Source: UBA9647 sp963739335
GTDB taxonomy: Bacteria > Bacteroidota > Ignavibacteria > UBA10030
Direction: 5' to 3'
Length of the DNA: 64,000 bases
Assembly: GCA_963739335.1 (NCBI GenBank)
Contig: CAVUAC010000085.1
Location: forward strand, 1 to 64,000
The notes beneath the pieces were generated by a model. It saw nothing but the letters and a program-made list of their open reading frames with translations. It was not told the DNA's origin and did no database searches. Positions 1-10,037 of the stretch are shown in pieces (the first letter of the stretch is position 1; each line of letters opens with the position of its first letter). The position numbers were made by a program, and so were the translations under genes.

Positions 1-863
1 GCGTGAGCTTTCTGAGACACCGCGTTTCCGCCAACCTATTGTTGATCAGAGCGCCGAGCTCCGAGAGGCAATACCACGCTCAGGTCAAGGCCAAGCCTCT
101 CAACATGTTCTTTTTTCACCGGGGTGCGGGGGGGGGCTCGAGCCAAGGCCTGATGGATATGGGCTTAAGGGCACACGCCACTTACAAAGGATTTCATCGC
201 ACAGTCAGTCCAAAGTATGCCTGAACTCTTCAGTCCGAATGTGGTGCTGCGCCCGAACATCGAGGATTGGCTCCTCCCGACGCTAACTTATGTCGCTGGA
301 CCGGGCGGAAGAAGACCATTTCGCTCAGTTGAAGCCGCTTTATGACGAAGTCGGAATCCCACGGCCAATCATTTACCCGAGGGCGAGCGCAACCATTGTG
401 GAAGAAAAGGCCGAAAAGGTAGCTCTCGCGGTTTTCGGTTTCTCTCCTTAATCTTTTCCGGGATATTGAGTTCGTGAAGGAAAAAGTCGCAAGCCAGGCG
501 GGAGAATTGAATCTGGACGAGGTTTTCGGTGGGACGTTTCTGTCGCTGCAGGAATCACTCGACGCAATGAAGCCGGCGCTGGCGGATATTGACCCGACAA
601 TTCGTGGGTGTGTGGAATATTCAGAGGAAGACGATATCGACTATTGAAGGATTGAAGGAACGCGGTGGTAGCTGCGCAAAAACGCCAACACGAGGTATCG
701 CTGAGGCAATTGACGAAGCAGAAACATAGTATTACCCCACTCGAGCTTTCAAGAACGAGAACTCAACGTCCTCTATTTCGAACAAATATGGATGGAGTTC
801 CTGCGCTGGTTGTACGGAGAGGTCAAGATCGATCTCTTCAAGCATCAGATCATTTATCTGTAG
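1..863 (+). pseudogene. Error-rich duplicate of the 3' part of bshC
   Basis: Short stretches translate as the C-terminal half of BshC, including the final residues KHQIIYL just before a TAG at 861-863. The reading frame is broken repeatedly by indels and substitutions relative to 7398-8268. Because the partner copy is intact and the errors increase towards base 1, this is best read as low-quality duplicated sequence rather than an evolved pseudogene. Confidence 0.85.
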
Positions 864-894
864 ATCGAATGGGATGTGAGCTCGTGAGAGTCGG

Positions 895-1997
895 TCAGAT
901 TGTGCCTTCCGTTTGCTGATTGAAGAAATGTGCTCGTGTCATGTCAAACACCATGTCCAGCGGTTTGCCTACAGGCGGTTCTTTACTCGACGGAACATGG
1001 GCGACGTGTTGAGCGTCATTCTTTCTTGTCGAGAAATAGACGTATATCTCATTCCCCATCGGTTCCACAACCTCCACCATGACCTTTGTCTTGGAAGTAC
1101 TCGGGCTGCCCCAAGCCGCGATTTGGACATGTTCGGGGCGCAACCCAAGAGTCACGGCTTTACCGACATAAGGCTTGAGGCGAGATTCATCTCTCTTCTG
1201 GATAGGAAGTTCGAGTCCGCTGCCGTTCTCTGTGAAAACAAATCCCTTCCCTTTCCGAACTGTTCCCTCGAAGAAGTTCATGGCCGGGCTGCCAATGAAC
1301 CCTGCCACAAATCTATTGACGGGTTTTGCATAGATCTCCAAGGGCGAGTCGATCTGTTGCACAAAACCATCCTTCGTAAGAACGATTTTATCCCCCATGG
1401 TCATCGCTTCTGTCTGGTCGTGTGTCACATAGATCATCGTCGCGCCGAGACGCTGATGAAGCTTAGACATTTCAGCCCGCATTTGCACGCGGAGTTTGGC
1501 ATCGAGATTGCTCAAAGGCTCATCGAACAAGAACACCTTCGGCTTTCGTACAATTGCCCTTCCCACGGCAACACGTTGACGCAGCCCACCTGAAAGCGCC
1601 TTCGGCTTTCTGTCGAGACATCTTTCGATTCCGAGGATTGCAGCAGCCTCCCGGACTCTATCATCGATCTCAAGCTTGGGGAACTTCCGGAGTTTGAGGC
1701 CAAAGGCCATATTCTCATACACCGACATGTGCGGGTAGAGCGCATAGTTCTGGAAGACCATCGCGATGTCTCGGTCTTTCGGTGGGACATCATTGACCCG
1801 CTGGCCATCGATGAACACGTCACCTGCGGTGATCTCCTCGAGCCCCGCGATCATCCGCAGGGTTGTCGACTTCCCGCAACCCGAAGGTCCGCCCAGAACC
1901 ACAAGTTCTTTGTCCTTCACTTCAAGACTCAATCGCGGGCGGCCGTAACGCCAGCCTCGTATGTCTTCTTGACGTTTTCTAGACGAACGCTTGCCAA
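895..1997 (-). pseudogene. Duplicate of sugar ABC transporter ATPase (left arm)
   Basis: This is the mirror copy of the gene at 6264-7366. From about 1932 down to 895 the frame is open and nearly identical to the other copy, with Walker A, Q-loop, Walker B and H-loop. The first 22 codons, from the TTG at 1997, are in another frame because one T appears to be missing near 1932. The same missing base is present in the right arm, so this indel predates the duplication or is a systematic base-calling error. The copy also keeps LSGGL in place of LSGGQ. Confidence 0.8.
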
Positions 1998-2015
1998 GTC
2001 AAATCCTCCTGGCTT

Positions 2016-3301
2016 CTATTGCCGTTGTACGTGTCGAAGCAGATCCCAGAATGCGGGAAACGAAATCTCGACGCAATCTGAAGATTTGATCACTGTTTCT
2101 CCGGGCAGCGCCAAACCCGCTACTCCAAACGACATGGCGATTCGGTGATCGCCAAAACTAATGAATTCTGCGGGAATTAATGACTTTTTGCCGTGAAGAG
2201 CAAACCCGTCCTGATACTCCTCCACATCTGATCCCAGACTGCGCAGGTTGAGCACGAGCGCCTTGATGCGGTCAGATTCCTTGTTGCGCAAATCGGAGGC
2301 GCCGCGAACGACCATGCTGCAACCCGACAACGCCGCCACGACTGAGAGAATCGGAATTTCGTCGATGAGCTCGGCGACCAACTCTCCACCGAGTTCAAGA
2401 TTACCAGCGAGTGTTGAGCTCTTTACGAGTAGATCGCCCATCGGTTCTCCCACGACCGTCCTTTCATCAAGGACATCGATAGATCCGCCAACGGACCGAA
2501 GTATCTCCAGGATCCGTGTTCGTGTCGGATTCAACCCGACGTTCTGGATGCAAAGCTCGGAGTTCGGAACGAGGAGAGCTGCAGCGATGAGAAACGCCGC
2601 TGAGGAGATATCTCCAGGTACTTGAAAGATCTGAGCAGGGATCTTGATGCCGCCAACAACTTCGACAGTGGTGGCCGTTGAGGATTTCTTTGCCTGAAGA
2701 TCGAGCATTCGCTCTGTGTGATCACGCGTTTGCGTTCGTTCAGACACGCGCGTGGTTCCGTCGGCAAACAAACCGGCGAGCAATACGGCAGACTTCACTT
2801 GAGCACTCGCTATCGGCATTTGAAAGTCAATTGCTCGAAGTGGAAATGCACCATGCACTGTCAAGGGGGCGGTCAACGCTGGTGTGGCCTCGAATCGCGC
2901 TCCCATGAGGGACAGGGGTTCAATAATCCGTCTCATTGGGCGTTTTCGAAGCGAGTCATCGCCGGTGATCTGTGAAGTGAAACGCTGACCTGCAAGGACT
3001 CCGGCAAGGAGCCTGATTGTTGTTCCAGAATTGCCCGCATCGAGGATACCTTCCGGGCGACTCAGGCCGTACAGTCTGGAGCCCTTGACCCGAAGGACAG
3101 GGCCGTCCCAGTCGGATTGGGCTCCGAGCTGCTGAAGACACGAGAGCGTGCTTCTGGGATCTGCGGCGGTGAGAAGGCCATGAATCTCAGAAATACCGTC
3201 CGCAAGGGCACTGATGATCAAGGCCCGGTGAGAGATGGACTTATCCCCTGAACGGTAACCGTGCCGTGAATGCCCTTTGACCTGGAGATGTGAGTATCCA
3301 T
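2016..3301 (-). pseudogene. aroA: Duplicate of EPSP synthase (left arm), frameshifted near its start
   Basis: This mirror copy of aroA is open from about 3221 to its stop at 2016. One C is missing near 3250 relative to the right arm, which separates the first codons (ATG at 3301) from the rest. The right arm copy is intact here but carries an extra base near 5645, so each copy is broken at a different place and together they imply one intact gene. This is the pattern expected of independent read errors. Confidence 0.85.
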
Positions 3302-3310
3302 CCTGGCATC

Positions 3311-3368
3311 AAAAATAAATCCTCACCCGCGGATTCGCCTCAATCGGCGGTTCATCGGTGTGAGGATT
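3311..3368 (-). terminator. Duplicate of the pnp-aroA intergenic hairpin
   Basis: A 9-bp stem (3318-3326 with 3360-3368) is followed, in the minus-strand direction, by an A/T-rich tail that reads as a U tract. It is the mirror of 4891-4947. Confidence 0.6.
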
Positions 3369-3393
3369 CTTGCTTCGTCAAATGTGCTGCGTC

Positions 3394-4113
3394 TTAATGT
3401 CTCTGATGATCCGGGCGATGCCTGTCACGAGGTGCATGTTCACGGCGCTCACGAGCCTTCTTCATTTCCTCGTGTGCGTTTTCCCCGCCCGGCAACAAGG
3501 CTTTGCGGCTGAGGTTCAGCCTTCCCTCTGTATCAATCTGCATTAACTTCACATCAATGACGTCACCGACTTTGACAAGGTCCTCGACTTTTTCCAACCT
3601 CTTTGTATCGAGCTGAGAGATGTGAACAAGGCCCTCCTTTCCAGGGAGGATCTCGACAAATGCGCCGAACTCCATGACTTTCTTTACCGTCGCCTTGTAT
3701 GTCTTACCAACCTCCGGAAGTTCGGTCATCTTTCGGATGGCATCCATCGCTTTGTCAGCAGACTCCTTCTGAACTGCCGCAACGGTGACCGTGCCGTCAT
3801 CTTCGATGTCGATCTCAGCGCCGCTGTCTTTTACAAGCTGGCGGATGTTCTTACCGCCGGGGCCAATGACCAATCCGATCATATCCACAGGAATCTTGAT
3901 CGTCTGCAGACGTGGCGCGTATTGTGACAGCTCCGGCCGAGGTCCCGATAACGATTGTCCCATCACGTTCAGGATATGAAGGCGACCCGCCCTTGCTTGC
4001 GCAAGAGCTTTGTCGATGATCTCAAGCGTAATTCCCTGGATTTGATATCCATTTGAAATGCGGTAATGCCTTGTGTGGTCCCGGTGACCTTGAAGTCCAT
4101 ATCCCCGAGGTGG
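3394..4113 (-). pseudogene. pnp: Duplicate of 3' part of polynucleotide phosphorylase (left arm)
   Basis: The KH and S1 domains of PNPase are encoded here on the minus strand, ending at 3394. Towards 4113 the frame runs into the palindrome centre, where the gene stops being real sequence. One substitution (D instead of N in GAE-I-DIED) distinguishes it from the right arm copy. Confidence 0.85.
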
Positions 4114-4865
4114 CTATCCTCAGCGACATTCTGGGCAATGAAGACCACCTCGGGGATATGGACTTCAAGGTCACCGGGACCACACAAGGCATTACCGCAT
4201 TTCAAATGGATATCAAGATCCAGGGAATTACGCTTGAGATCATCGACAAAGCTCTTGCGCAAGCAAGGGCGGGTCGCCTTCATATCCTGAACGTGATGGG
4301 ACAATCGTTATCGGGACCTCGGCCGGAGCTGTCACAATACGCGCCACGTCTGCAGACGATCAAGATTCCTGTGGATATGATCGGATTGGTCATTGGCCCC
4401 GGCGGTAAGAACATCCGCCAGCTTGTAAAAGACAGCGGCGCTGAGATCAACATCGAAGATGACGGCACGGTCACCGTTGCGGCAGTTCAGAAGGAGTCTG
4501 CTGACAAAGCGATGGATGCCATCCGAAAGATGACCGAACTTCCGGAGGTTGGTAAGACATACAAGGCGACGGTAAAGAAAGTCATGGAGTTCGGCGCATT
4601 TGTCGAGATCCTCCCTGGAAAGGAGGGCCTTGTTCACATCTCTCAGCTCGATACAAAGAGGTTGGAAAAAGTCGAGGACCTTGTCAAAGTCGGTGACGTC
4701 ATTGATGTGAAGTTAATGCAGATTGATACAGAGGGAAGGCTGAACCTCAGCCGCAAAGCCTTGTTGCCGGGCGGGGAAAACGCACACGAGGAAATGAAGA
4801 AGGCTCGTGAGCGCCGTGAACATGCACCTCGTGACAGGCATCGCCCGGATCATCAGAGACATTAA
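4114..4865 (+). CDS. pnp: Polyribonucleotide nucleotidyltransferase, 3' part only
   Basis: PNPase degrades mRNA 3' to 5' by phosphorolysis and works in the RNA degradosome. Only about 250 C-terminal residues are present. They begin in the second RNase PH core at a stretch reading GNEDHLGDMDFKV and continue with GITAFQMDIK. A KH domain follows (IGLVIGPGGKNIRQL), then an S1 domain (GAFVEILPGKEGLVHISQL), then a basic tail rich in R, H and E. The 5' two thirds of the gene are missing because the sequence folds back on itself at 4113/4145. An open frame continues upstream to 4053, but those residues are antisense of the same gene and are not real. Confidence 0.93.
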
Positions 4866-4890
4866 GACGCAGCACATTTGACGAAGCAAG

Positions 4891-4947
4891 AATCCTCACA
4901 CCGATGAACCGCCGATTGAGGCGAATCCGCGGGTGAGGATTTATTTT
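4891..4947 (+). terminator. Rho-independent-like terminator after pnp
   Basis: A 9-bp stem, AATCCTCAC (4891-4899) with GTGAGGATT (4933-4941), encloses a smaller stem (CGCC/GGCG) and is followed by TATTTTT. It lies between the pnp stop at 4865 and the aroA start at 4958. Confidence 0.7.
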
Positions 4948-4957
4948 TGATGCCAGG

Positions 4958-6245
4958 ATGGATACTCACATCTCCAGGTCAAAGGGCATTCACGGCACGG
5001 TTACCGTTCCAGGGGATAAGTCCATCTCTCACCGGGCCTTGATCATCAGTGCCCTTGCGGACGGTATTTCTGAGATTCATGGCCTTCTCACCGCCGCAGA
5101 TCCCAGAAGCACGCTCTCGTGTCTTCAGCAGCTCGGAGCCCAATCCGACTGGGACGGCCCTGTCCTTCGGGTCAAGGGCTCCAGACTGTACGGCCTGAGT
5201 CGCCCGGAAGGTATCCTCGATGCGGGCAATTCTGGAACAACAATCAGGCTCCTTGCCGGAGTCCTTGCAGGTCAGCGTTTCACTTCACAGATCACCGGCG
5301 ATGACTCGCTTCGAAAACGCCCAATGAGACGGATTATTGAACCCCTGTCCCTCATGGGAGCGCGATTCGAGGCCACACCAGCGTTGACCGCCCCCTTGAC
5401 AGTGCATGGTGCATTTCCACTTCGAGCAATTGACTTTCAAATGCCGATAGCGAGTGCTCAAGTGAAGTCTGCCGTATTGCTCGCCGGTTTGTTTGCCGAC
5501 GGAACCACACGCGTGTCTGAACGAACGCAAACGCGTGATCACACAGAGCGAATGCTCGATCTTCAGGCAAAGAAATCCTCAACGGCCACCACTGTCGAAG
5601 TTGTTGGCGGCATCAAGATCCCTGCTCAGATTCTTCGAGTACCCTGGAGATATCTCCTCAGCGGCGTTTCTCATCGCTGCAGCTCTCCTCGTTCCGAACT
5701 CCGAGCTTTGCATCCAGAACGTCGGGTTGAATCCGACACGAACACGGATCCTGGAGATACTTCGGTCCGTTGGCGGATCTATCGATGTCCTTGATGAAAG
5801 GACGGTCGCGGGAGAACCGATGGGCGATCTACTCGTAAAGAGCTCAACACTCGCTGGTAATCTTGAACTCGGTGGAGAGTTGGTCGCCGAGCTCATCGAC
5901 GAAATTCCGATTCTCTCAGTCGTGGCGGCGTTGTCGGGTTGCAGCATGGTTGTTCGCGGCGCCTCCGATTTGCGCAACAAGGAATCTGACCGCATCAAGG
6001 CGCTCGTGCTCAACCTGCGCAGTCTGGGATCAGATGTGGAGGAGTATCAGGACGGGTTTGCTCTTCACGGCAAAAAGTCATTAATTCCCGCAGAATTCAT
6101 TAGTTTTGGCGATCACCGAATCGCCATGTCGTTTGGAGTAGCGGGTTTGGCGCTGCCCGGAGAAACAGTGATCAAATCTTCAGATTGCGTCGAGATTTCG
6201 TTTCCCGCATTCTGGGATCTGCTTCGACACGTACAACGGCAATAG
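4958..6245 (+). CDS. aroA: 3-phosphoshikimate 1-carboxyvinyltransferase (EPSP synthase), one-base frameshift
   Basis: EPSP synthase joins PEP and shikimate-3-phosphate in the shikimate pathway to aromatic amino acids. The N terminus reads GTVTVPGDKSISHRALI, with the conserved PGDKSISHR substrate loop. LDAGNSGTTIRLLAG and FGDHRIAMSF are also classic. Length is about 428 aa, normal for the family. An extra base near 5645 (ACCCTGG against ACCTGG in the mirrored copy) shifts the frame after about residue 229, so the protein appears as two overlapping frames, 4958-5794 and up to 6245. The mirrored copy lacks this error, so the gene is very probably intact. It ends 18 bases before ugpC. Confidence 0.93.
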
Positions 6246-6263
6246 AAGCCAGGAGGATTTGAC

Positions 6264-7366
6264 TTGGCAAGCGTTCGTCTAGAAAACGTCAAGAAGACAT
6301 ACGAGGCTGGCGTTACGGCCGCCCACGATTGAGTCTTGAAGTGAAGGACAAAGAACTTGTGGTTCTGGGCGGACCTTCGGGTTGCGGGAAGTCGACAACC
6401 CTGCGGATGATCGCGGGGCTCGAGGAGATCACCGCAGGTGACGTGTTCATCGATGGCCAGCGGGTCAATGATGTCCCACCGAAAGACCGAGACATCGCGA
6501 TGGTCTTCCAGAACTATGCGCTCTACCCGCACATGTCGGTGTATGAGAATATGGCCTTTGGCCTCAAACTCCGGAAGTTCCCCAAGCTTGAGATCGATGA
6601 TAGAGTCCGGGAGGCTGCTGCAATCCTCGGAATCGAAAGATGTCTCGACAGAAAGCCGAAGGCGCTTTCAGGTGGGCTGCGTCAACGCGTTGCCGTGGGA
6701 AGGGCAATTGTACGAAAGCCGAAGGTGTTCTTGTTCGATGAGCCTTTGAGCAATCTCGATGCCAAACTCCGCGTGCAAATGCGGGCTGAAATGTCTAAGC
6801 TTCATCAGCGTCTCGGCGCGACGATGATCTATGTGACACACGACCAGACAGAAGCGATGACCATGGGGGATAAAATCGTTCTTACGAAGGATGGTTTTGT
6901 GCAACAGATCGACTCGCCCTTGGAGATCTATGCAAAACCCGTCAATAGATTTGTGGCAGGGTTCATTGGCAGCCCGGCCATGAACTTCTTCGAGGGAACA
7001 GTTCGGAAAGGGAAGGGATTTGTTTTCACAGAGAACGGCAGCGGACTCGAACTTCCTATCCAGAAGAGAGATGAATCTCGCCTCAAGCCTTATGTCGGTA
7101 AAGCCGTGACTCTTGGGTTGCGCCCCGAACATGTCCAAATCGCGGCTTGGGGCAGCCCGAGTACTTCCAAGACAAAGGTCATGGTGGAGGTTGTGGAACC
7201 GATGGGGAATGAGATCTACGTCTATTTCTCGACAAGAAAGAATGACGCTCAACACGTCGCCCATGTTCCGTCGAGTAAAGAACCGCCTGTAGGCAAACCG
7301 CTGGACATGGTGTTCGACATGACACGAGCACATTTCTTCAATCAGCAAACGGAAGGGACAATCTGA
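6264..7366 (+). CDS. ugpC: Sugar ABC transporter ATP-binding protein (UgpC/MsmK/MalK type), one-base frameshift
   Basis: This is an ATPase of the CUT1 sugar importer group. Walker A is GPSGCGKST, the Q-loop is VFQNYALYPHMSVYENM, Walker B is VFLFDEPLSNLD and the switch is YVTHDQTEAM. A TOBE-type C-terminal domain follows (LGLRPEHVQIA). The AGGAGG at 6251-6256 and a TTG at 6264 give the natural start: MASVRLENVKKTYEAGVTAA. A missing T at about 6328 (CACGATTGAG where CACGATTTGAG would be in frame) throws the rest into another frame. The ABC signature reads LSGGL rather than LSGGQ. No permease or binding-protein genes lie nearby, which is common for a shared MsmK-like ATPase. Confidence 0.88.
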
Positions 7367-7397
7367 CCGACTCTCACGAGCTCACATCCCATTCGAT

Positions 7398-9053
7398 CTA
7401 CAGATAAATGATCTGATGCTTGAAGAGATCGATCTTGACCTCTCCGTACAACCAGCGCAGGAACTCCATCCCATATTTGTTCAGGAAATAGAGGACGTTG
7501 AGTTCTCGTTCTTGAAAGCTCGAGTGGGGGAATACTATGCTGGCTGCTTTGTCAATTTGCCTCAGCGATACCTCGTGTTGGCGTTTTTGCGCAGCTACCG
7601 CGCGTTCCTTCAATCCTTCAATAGTCGATATCGTCTTCCTCTGAATATTCTCCAGCGCGCCCACGAGTGTCGGGTCAATATCCGCCAGCGCCGGCTTCAT
7701 ACCGTCGAGTGATTCCTGCAGCGACAGAAACGTCCCACCGAAAACCTCGTCCAGATTCAATTCTGCCACCTGGCTTGCGACCTTTTCCTTCACGAACTCA
7801 ATATCCCGGAAAAGATCGAGGAGAGAAACCGAAAACCGCGAGAGTACCTTTTCGGCCTTTTCTTCCACAATGGTTGCGCTCGCCCTCGGGTAAATGATTG
7901 GCATGGGGATTCCGACTTCGTCATAAAGCGGCTTCAACTGAGCGAAATACGCTACTTCCGCCGGTCCAGCGACATAAGTTAGCGTCGGGAGGAGCCAATC
8001 CTGGCATATCGGGCGCAGCACCACATTCGGACTGAAGAGTTCAGGCATACTTTGGACTGACTGTGCGATGAAATCCTTTGTAAGATGTTGCCGTGTGCCC
8101 TTAAGCCCATATCCATCAGGCCTTGGCTCAAGCAGGTACCGTCCACCCCGGTGAAAAAAGAACATGTTGAGAGGCTTGGGCTTGACCTGAGCGTGGTATT
8201 GCCTCTCGAGCTCGGCGCTCTGATCAACGACGAGTTGGCAGAAACGCGGTGTCTCAGAAAGCTCACGCTGGAAAAGGGGACTGAGAAGTCGTTTCACCCT
8301 TGTGTCGTTCGGGTCGAGGAAGATGAGGCCTGAATTCTCGAGCAGCACATTCATCAGGTGGGCGAAGGCACGATTGAATGTCATCCCCTTCTGATAAGCT
8401 GTTCGAAATAACTCAAAAATCTTCGGGGTAAACTCTGTGGGGACAAGTGATTGACTCAGATTGCTGAAAACCGATTCTATGGTCTCATCAAACTCGATTT
8501 TCCCTACCGCGCCCAGATTCTCGTCGTCAGCCGGACGCTTCATCTCATAGCGAAACTCTGCAACCTCATTATTGGATGTCACGACTTTGATCGCGTTGAC
8601 TTCCTCGATGTCGTGATCCTCACCTTCCAGCCAGAAGACCGGGACAAAGGTGTTATCAGGGTAACGTTCGGCGAGCTGTTCCACAAGCTTCAGTGTGGTA
8701 ACTGTCTTGAGGATCGTGTAGAGTGGACCCGTGAAGAGCCCCACTTGCTGTCCTGTGACCACGGCGACCGTGTTGTCGTTGAGCAATGCATCGATGTTGG
8801 CAAGAGTCCGCACACCGCAATGGAAATTCCGATTCTGCTCGCCCAGGATCTGCACCAGGGCAGAGCGATCCAGAGGACGTTCTACGACTCTCTGAAGCAT
8901 CGATCTCCAGTATGCATCATCCCGGAAACTGCCCCCGTAAAACTGGTGCACATTCGCATAGTCAGTCACGAAATTGACGAAGAGTGACGAAAAGGTGCCC
9001 CCAATCGAACGGAGGTCGCGATAATCAATCGCAGCACTTTGATCGTTGGCCAT
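7398..9053 (-). CDS. bshC: Bacillithiol biosynthesis cysteine-adding enzyme BshC
   Basis: BshC adds cysteine to GlcN-malate, the last step to the low-molecular-weight thiol bacillithiol. The protein is 551 aa, normal for the family. It has the conserved stretches VTGQQVGLFTGPLYTILK near residue 98 and FWLEGEDHDIEEVN near 140, a long helical segment near 430-510 that probably forms the coiled-coil insert, and a typical C terminus (FLNKYGMEFLRWLYGEVKID). The gene starts at ATG 9053, 13 bases after punA stops, so it is probably cotranscribed with the nucleoside-salvage genes. It converges with ugpC, leaving 31 bases between the stops. Its 3' half is duplicated at 1-863. Confidence 0.92.
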   Translation of the reverse strand: MANDQSAAIDYRDLRSIGGTFSSLFVNFVTDYANVHQFYGGSFRDDAYWRSMLQRVVERPLDRSALVQILGEQNRNFHCGVRTLANIDALLNDNTVAVVTGQQVGLFTGPLYTILKTVTTLKLVEQLAERYPDNTFVPVFWLEGEDHDIEEVNAIKVVTSNNEVAEFRYEMKRPADDENLGAVGKIEFDETIESVFSNLSQSLVPTEFTPKIFELFRTAYQKGMTFNRAFAHLMNVLLENSGLIFLDPNDTRVKRLLSPLFQRELSETPRFCQLVVDQSAELERQYHAQVKPKPLNMFFFHRGGRYLLEPRPDGYGLKGTRQHLTKDFIAQSVQSMPELFSPNVVLRPICQDWLLPTLTYVAGPAEVAYFAQLKPLYDEVGIPMPIIYPRASATIVEEKAEKVLSRFSVSLLDLFRDIEFVKEKVASQVAELNLDEVFGGTFLSLQESLDGMKPALADIDPTLVGALENIQRKTISTIEGLKERAVAAQKRQHEVSLRQIDKAASIVFPHSSFQERELNVLYFLNKYGMEFLRWLYGEVKIDLFKHQIIYL

Positions 9054-9066
9054 GTCTTTGTGCTTC

Positions 9067-9906
9067 TCAGTTCTTGATTCTTAGAATTGTTTCTTTCAAT
9101 AGACCTGTAAACGTTTTCTTTACTCGAGCACCTGTTTCTGCCACATCCTCATGGGTTAAACGCCCATCAGCTAAACCTGCGGCGAGGTTAGAGATCAGGG
9201 AGATACCTGCCACACGCATGCCAAGCTGGAATCCCAGCATCAGCTCTGGGACAGTCGACATCCCCACTGCATCAGCTCCAATCCGGCGCAGCATCTCGAT
9301 CTCAGCTTTCGTCTCATATGACGGTCCTTTCAACCAGCAATATGTCCCGCGCCTGAGGTTGATTCCGAGAGCAGTGGCTGATTCCGTGATACGCATCGCG
9401 AGGTTTCTATCGAGGTGGTTAGCACTACTTCTGTAGAAATGACCTGGACTGGCGGATTGAGTGTGCTTGATGGGATCGAGGAAGGTAAGGTTGATGAAAT
9501 CCTCGATAAGCATGAGATCGCCTTCGGCAAACTCCGGGTTAATACCGCCGGCTGCGTTTGTTGCCAACAGGTACTGCACCCCCAGGCCCTTTGCTACCCG
9601 TATAGGGAATGTGGTCGTGTCGAGCTCGCCACTTTCATAGAAGTGGACGCGGCCCTTGAAGATCAGCAGCGGGAGGGACTCTCTCCCATCGGACCTGATC
9701 TTGCCAAAGAAGAGCTTGCCTTCGTGCCCCTGGACACTTGATGTCGGGTATGCGGGGAGATCAGTCGCGTTCACTTCAATTGCATTGACGACTTGATTCG
9801 CGAAATCACCCAGACCTGATCCCAGGACCACCGCAATGATCGGAGCTTGAGTGATCCGAGAGGTGAGATAGCTGATTATCCCGTCCAGATTTCGTTTTTC
9901 TGTCAA
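9067..9906 (-). CDS. punA: Purine nucleoside phosphorylase, trimeric PNP family
   Basis: This enzyme phosphorolyses inosine and guanosine to base plus (deoxy)ribose-1-phosphate. It is 279 aa, with GSGLGDF near residue 29, NAAGGINPEF near 120, and GPSYETKAEIEMLRR followed by GADAVGMSTVPE near 195-225, all hallmarks of the low-molecular-mass PNP family. The start is a TTG at 9906: an in-frame TAG lies two codons upstream and a GGAGG sits about 10 bases before it, so no earlier start is possible. It follows tdk after about 130 bases and precedes bshC. Confidence 0.93.
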   Translation of the reverse strand: MTEKRNLDGIISYLTSRITQAPIIAVVLGSGLGDFANQVVNAIEVNATDLPAYPTSSVQGHEGKLFFGKIRSDGRESLPLLIFKGRVHFYESGELDTTTFPIRVAKGLGVQYLLATNAAGGINPEFAEGDLMLIEDFINLTFLDPIKHTQSASPGHFYRSSANHLDRNLAMRITESATALGINLRRGTYCWLKGPSYETKAEIEMLRRIGADAVGMSTVPELMLGFQLGMRVAGISLISNLAAGLADGRLTHEDVAETGARVKKTFTGLLKETILRIKN

Positions 9907-10037
9907 TGGCTAAGAACCTCCACCGAGATGAACGCTTGAAAGGTAAGCGGCTCTGGCACAGAACGCAGCCTCGAGGGATGCATCAGGCGGCATCGATTGA
10001 TTTCCCACGCCAAACGAGCTTCTTCGGTGGATGATGA

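Larger units (their letters stand above)
1..4113. repeat. Left arm of a large inverted duplication
   Basis: This segment is the reverse complement of 4145-8268. Base 4113 pairs with 4145 and base 1 pairs with 8268, so about ten bases net have been lost from the left arm. Identity is very high near the centre and falls towards base 1, where single-base errors, a short run of G (about 127-136) and several indels break the copied bshC. The arm stops at the window edge, while the right arm runs on into single-copy chromosome. A fold-back or chimeric-read artefact at a contig end is the likeliest explanation; a real inverted repeat cannot be excluded from sequence alone. Confidence 0.95.
4145..8268. 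repeat. Right arm of a large inverted duplication
   Basis: This is the mirror of 1-4113, separated from it by a 31-base spacer (4114-4144) that occurs once. The spacer reads in frame as part of pnp on the plus strand, joined smoothly to the right arm only, which shows that the right arm is the authentic side. The arm covers the 3' part of pnp, aroA, ugpC and the 3' half of bshC, and it continues without a break into the rest of bshC and punA. Confidence 0.95.

Noticed and set aside
3969..4304. A minus-strand frame of 111 codons across the palindrome centre, and the plus-strand extension of pnp to 4053
   Set aside because: Both run through the fold-back junction and join a sequence to its own antisense, so they are not real coding sequences.
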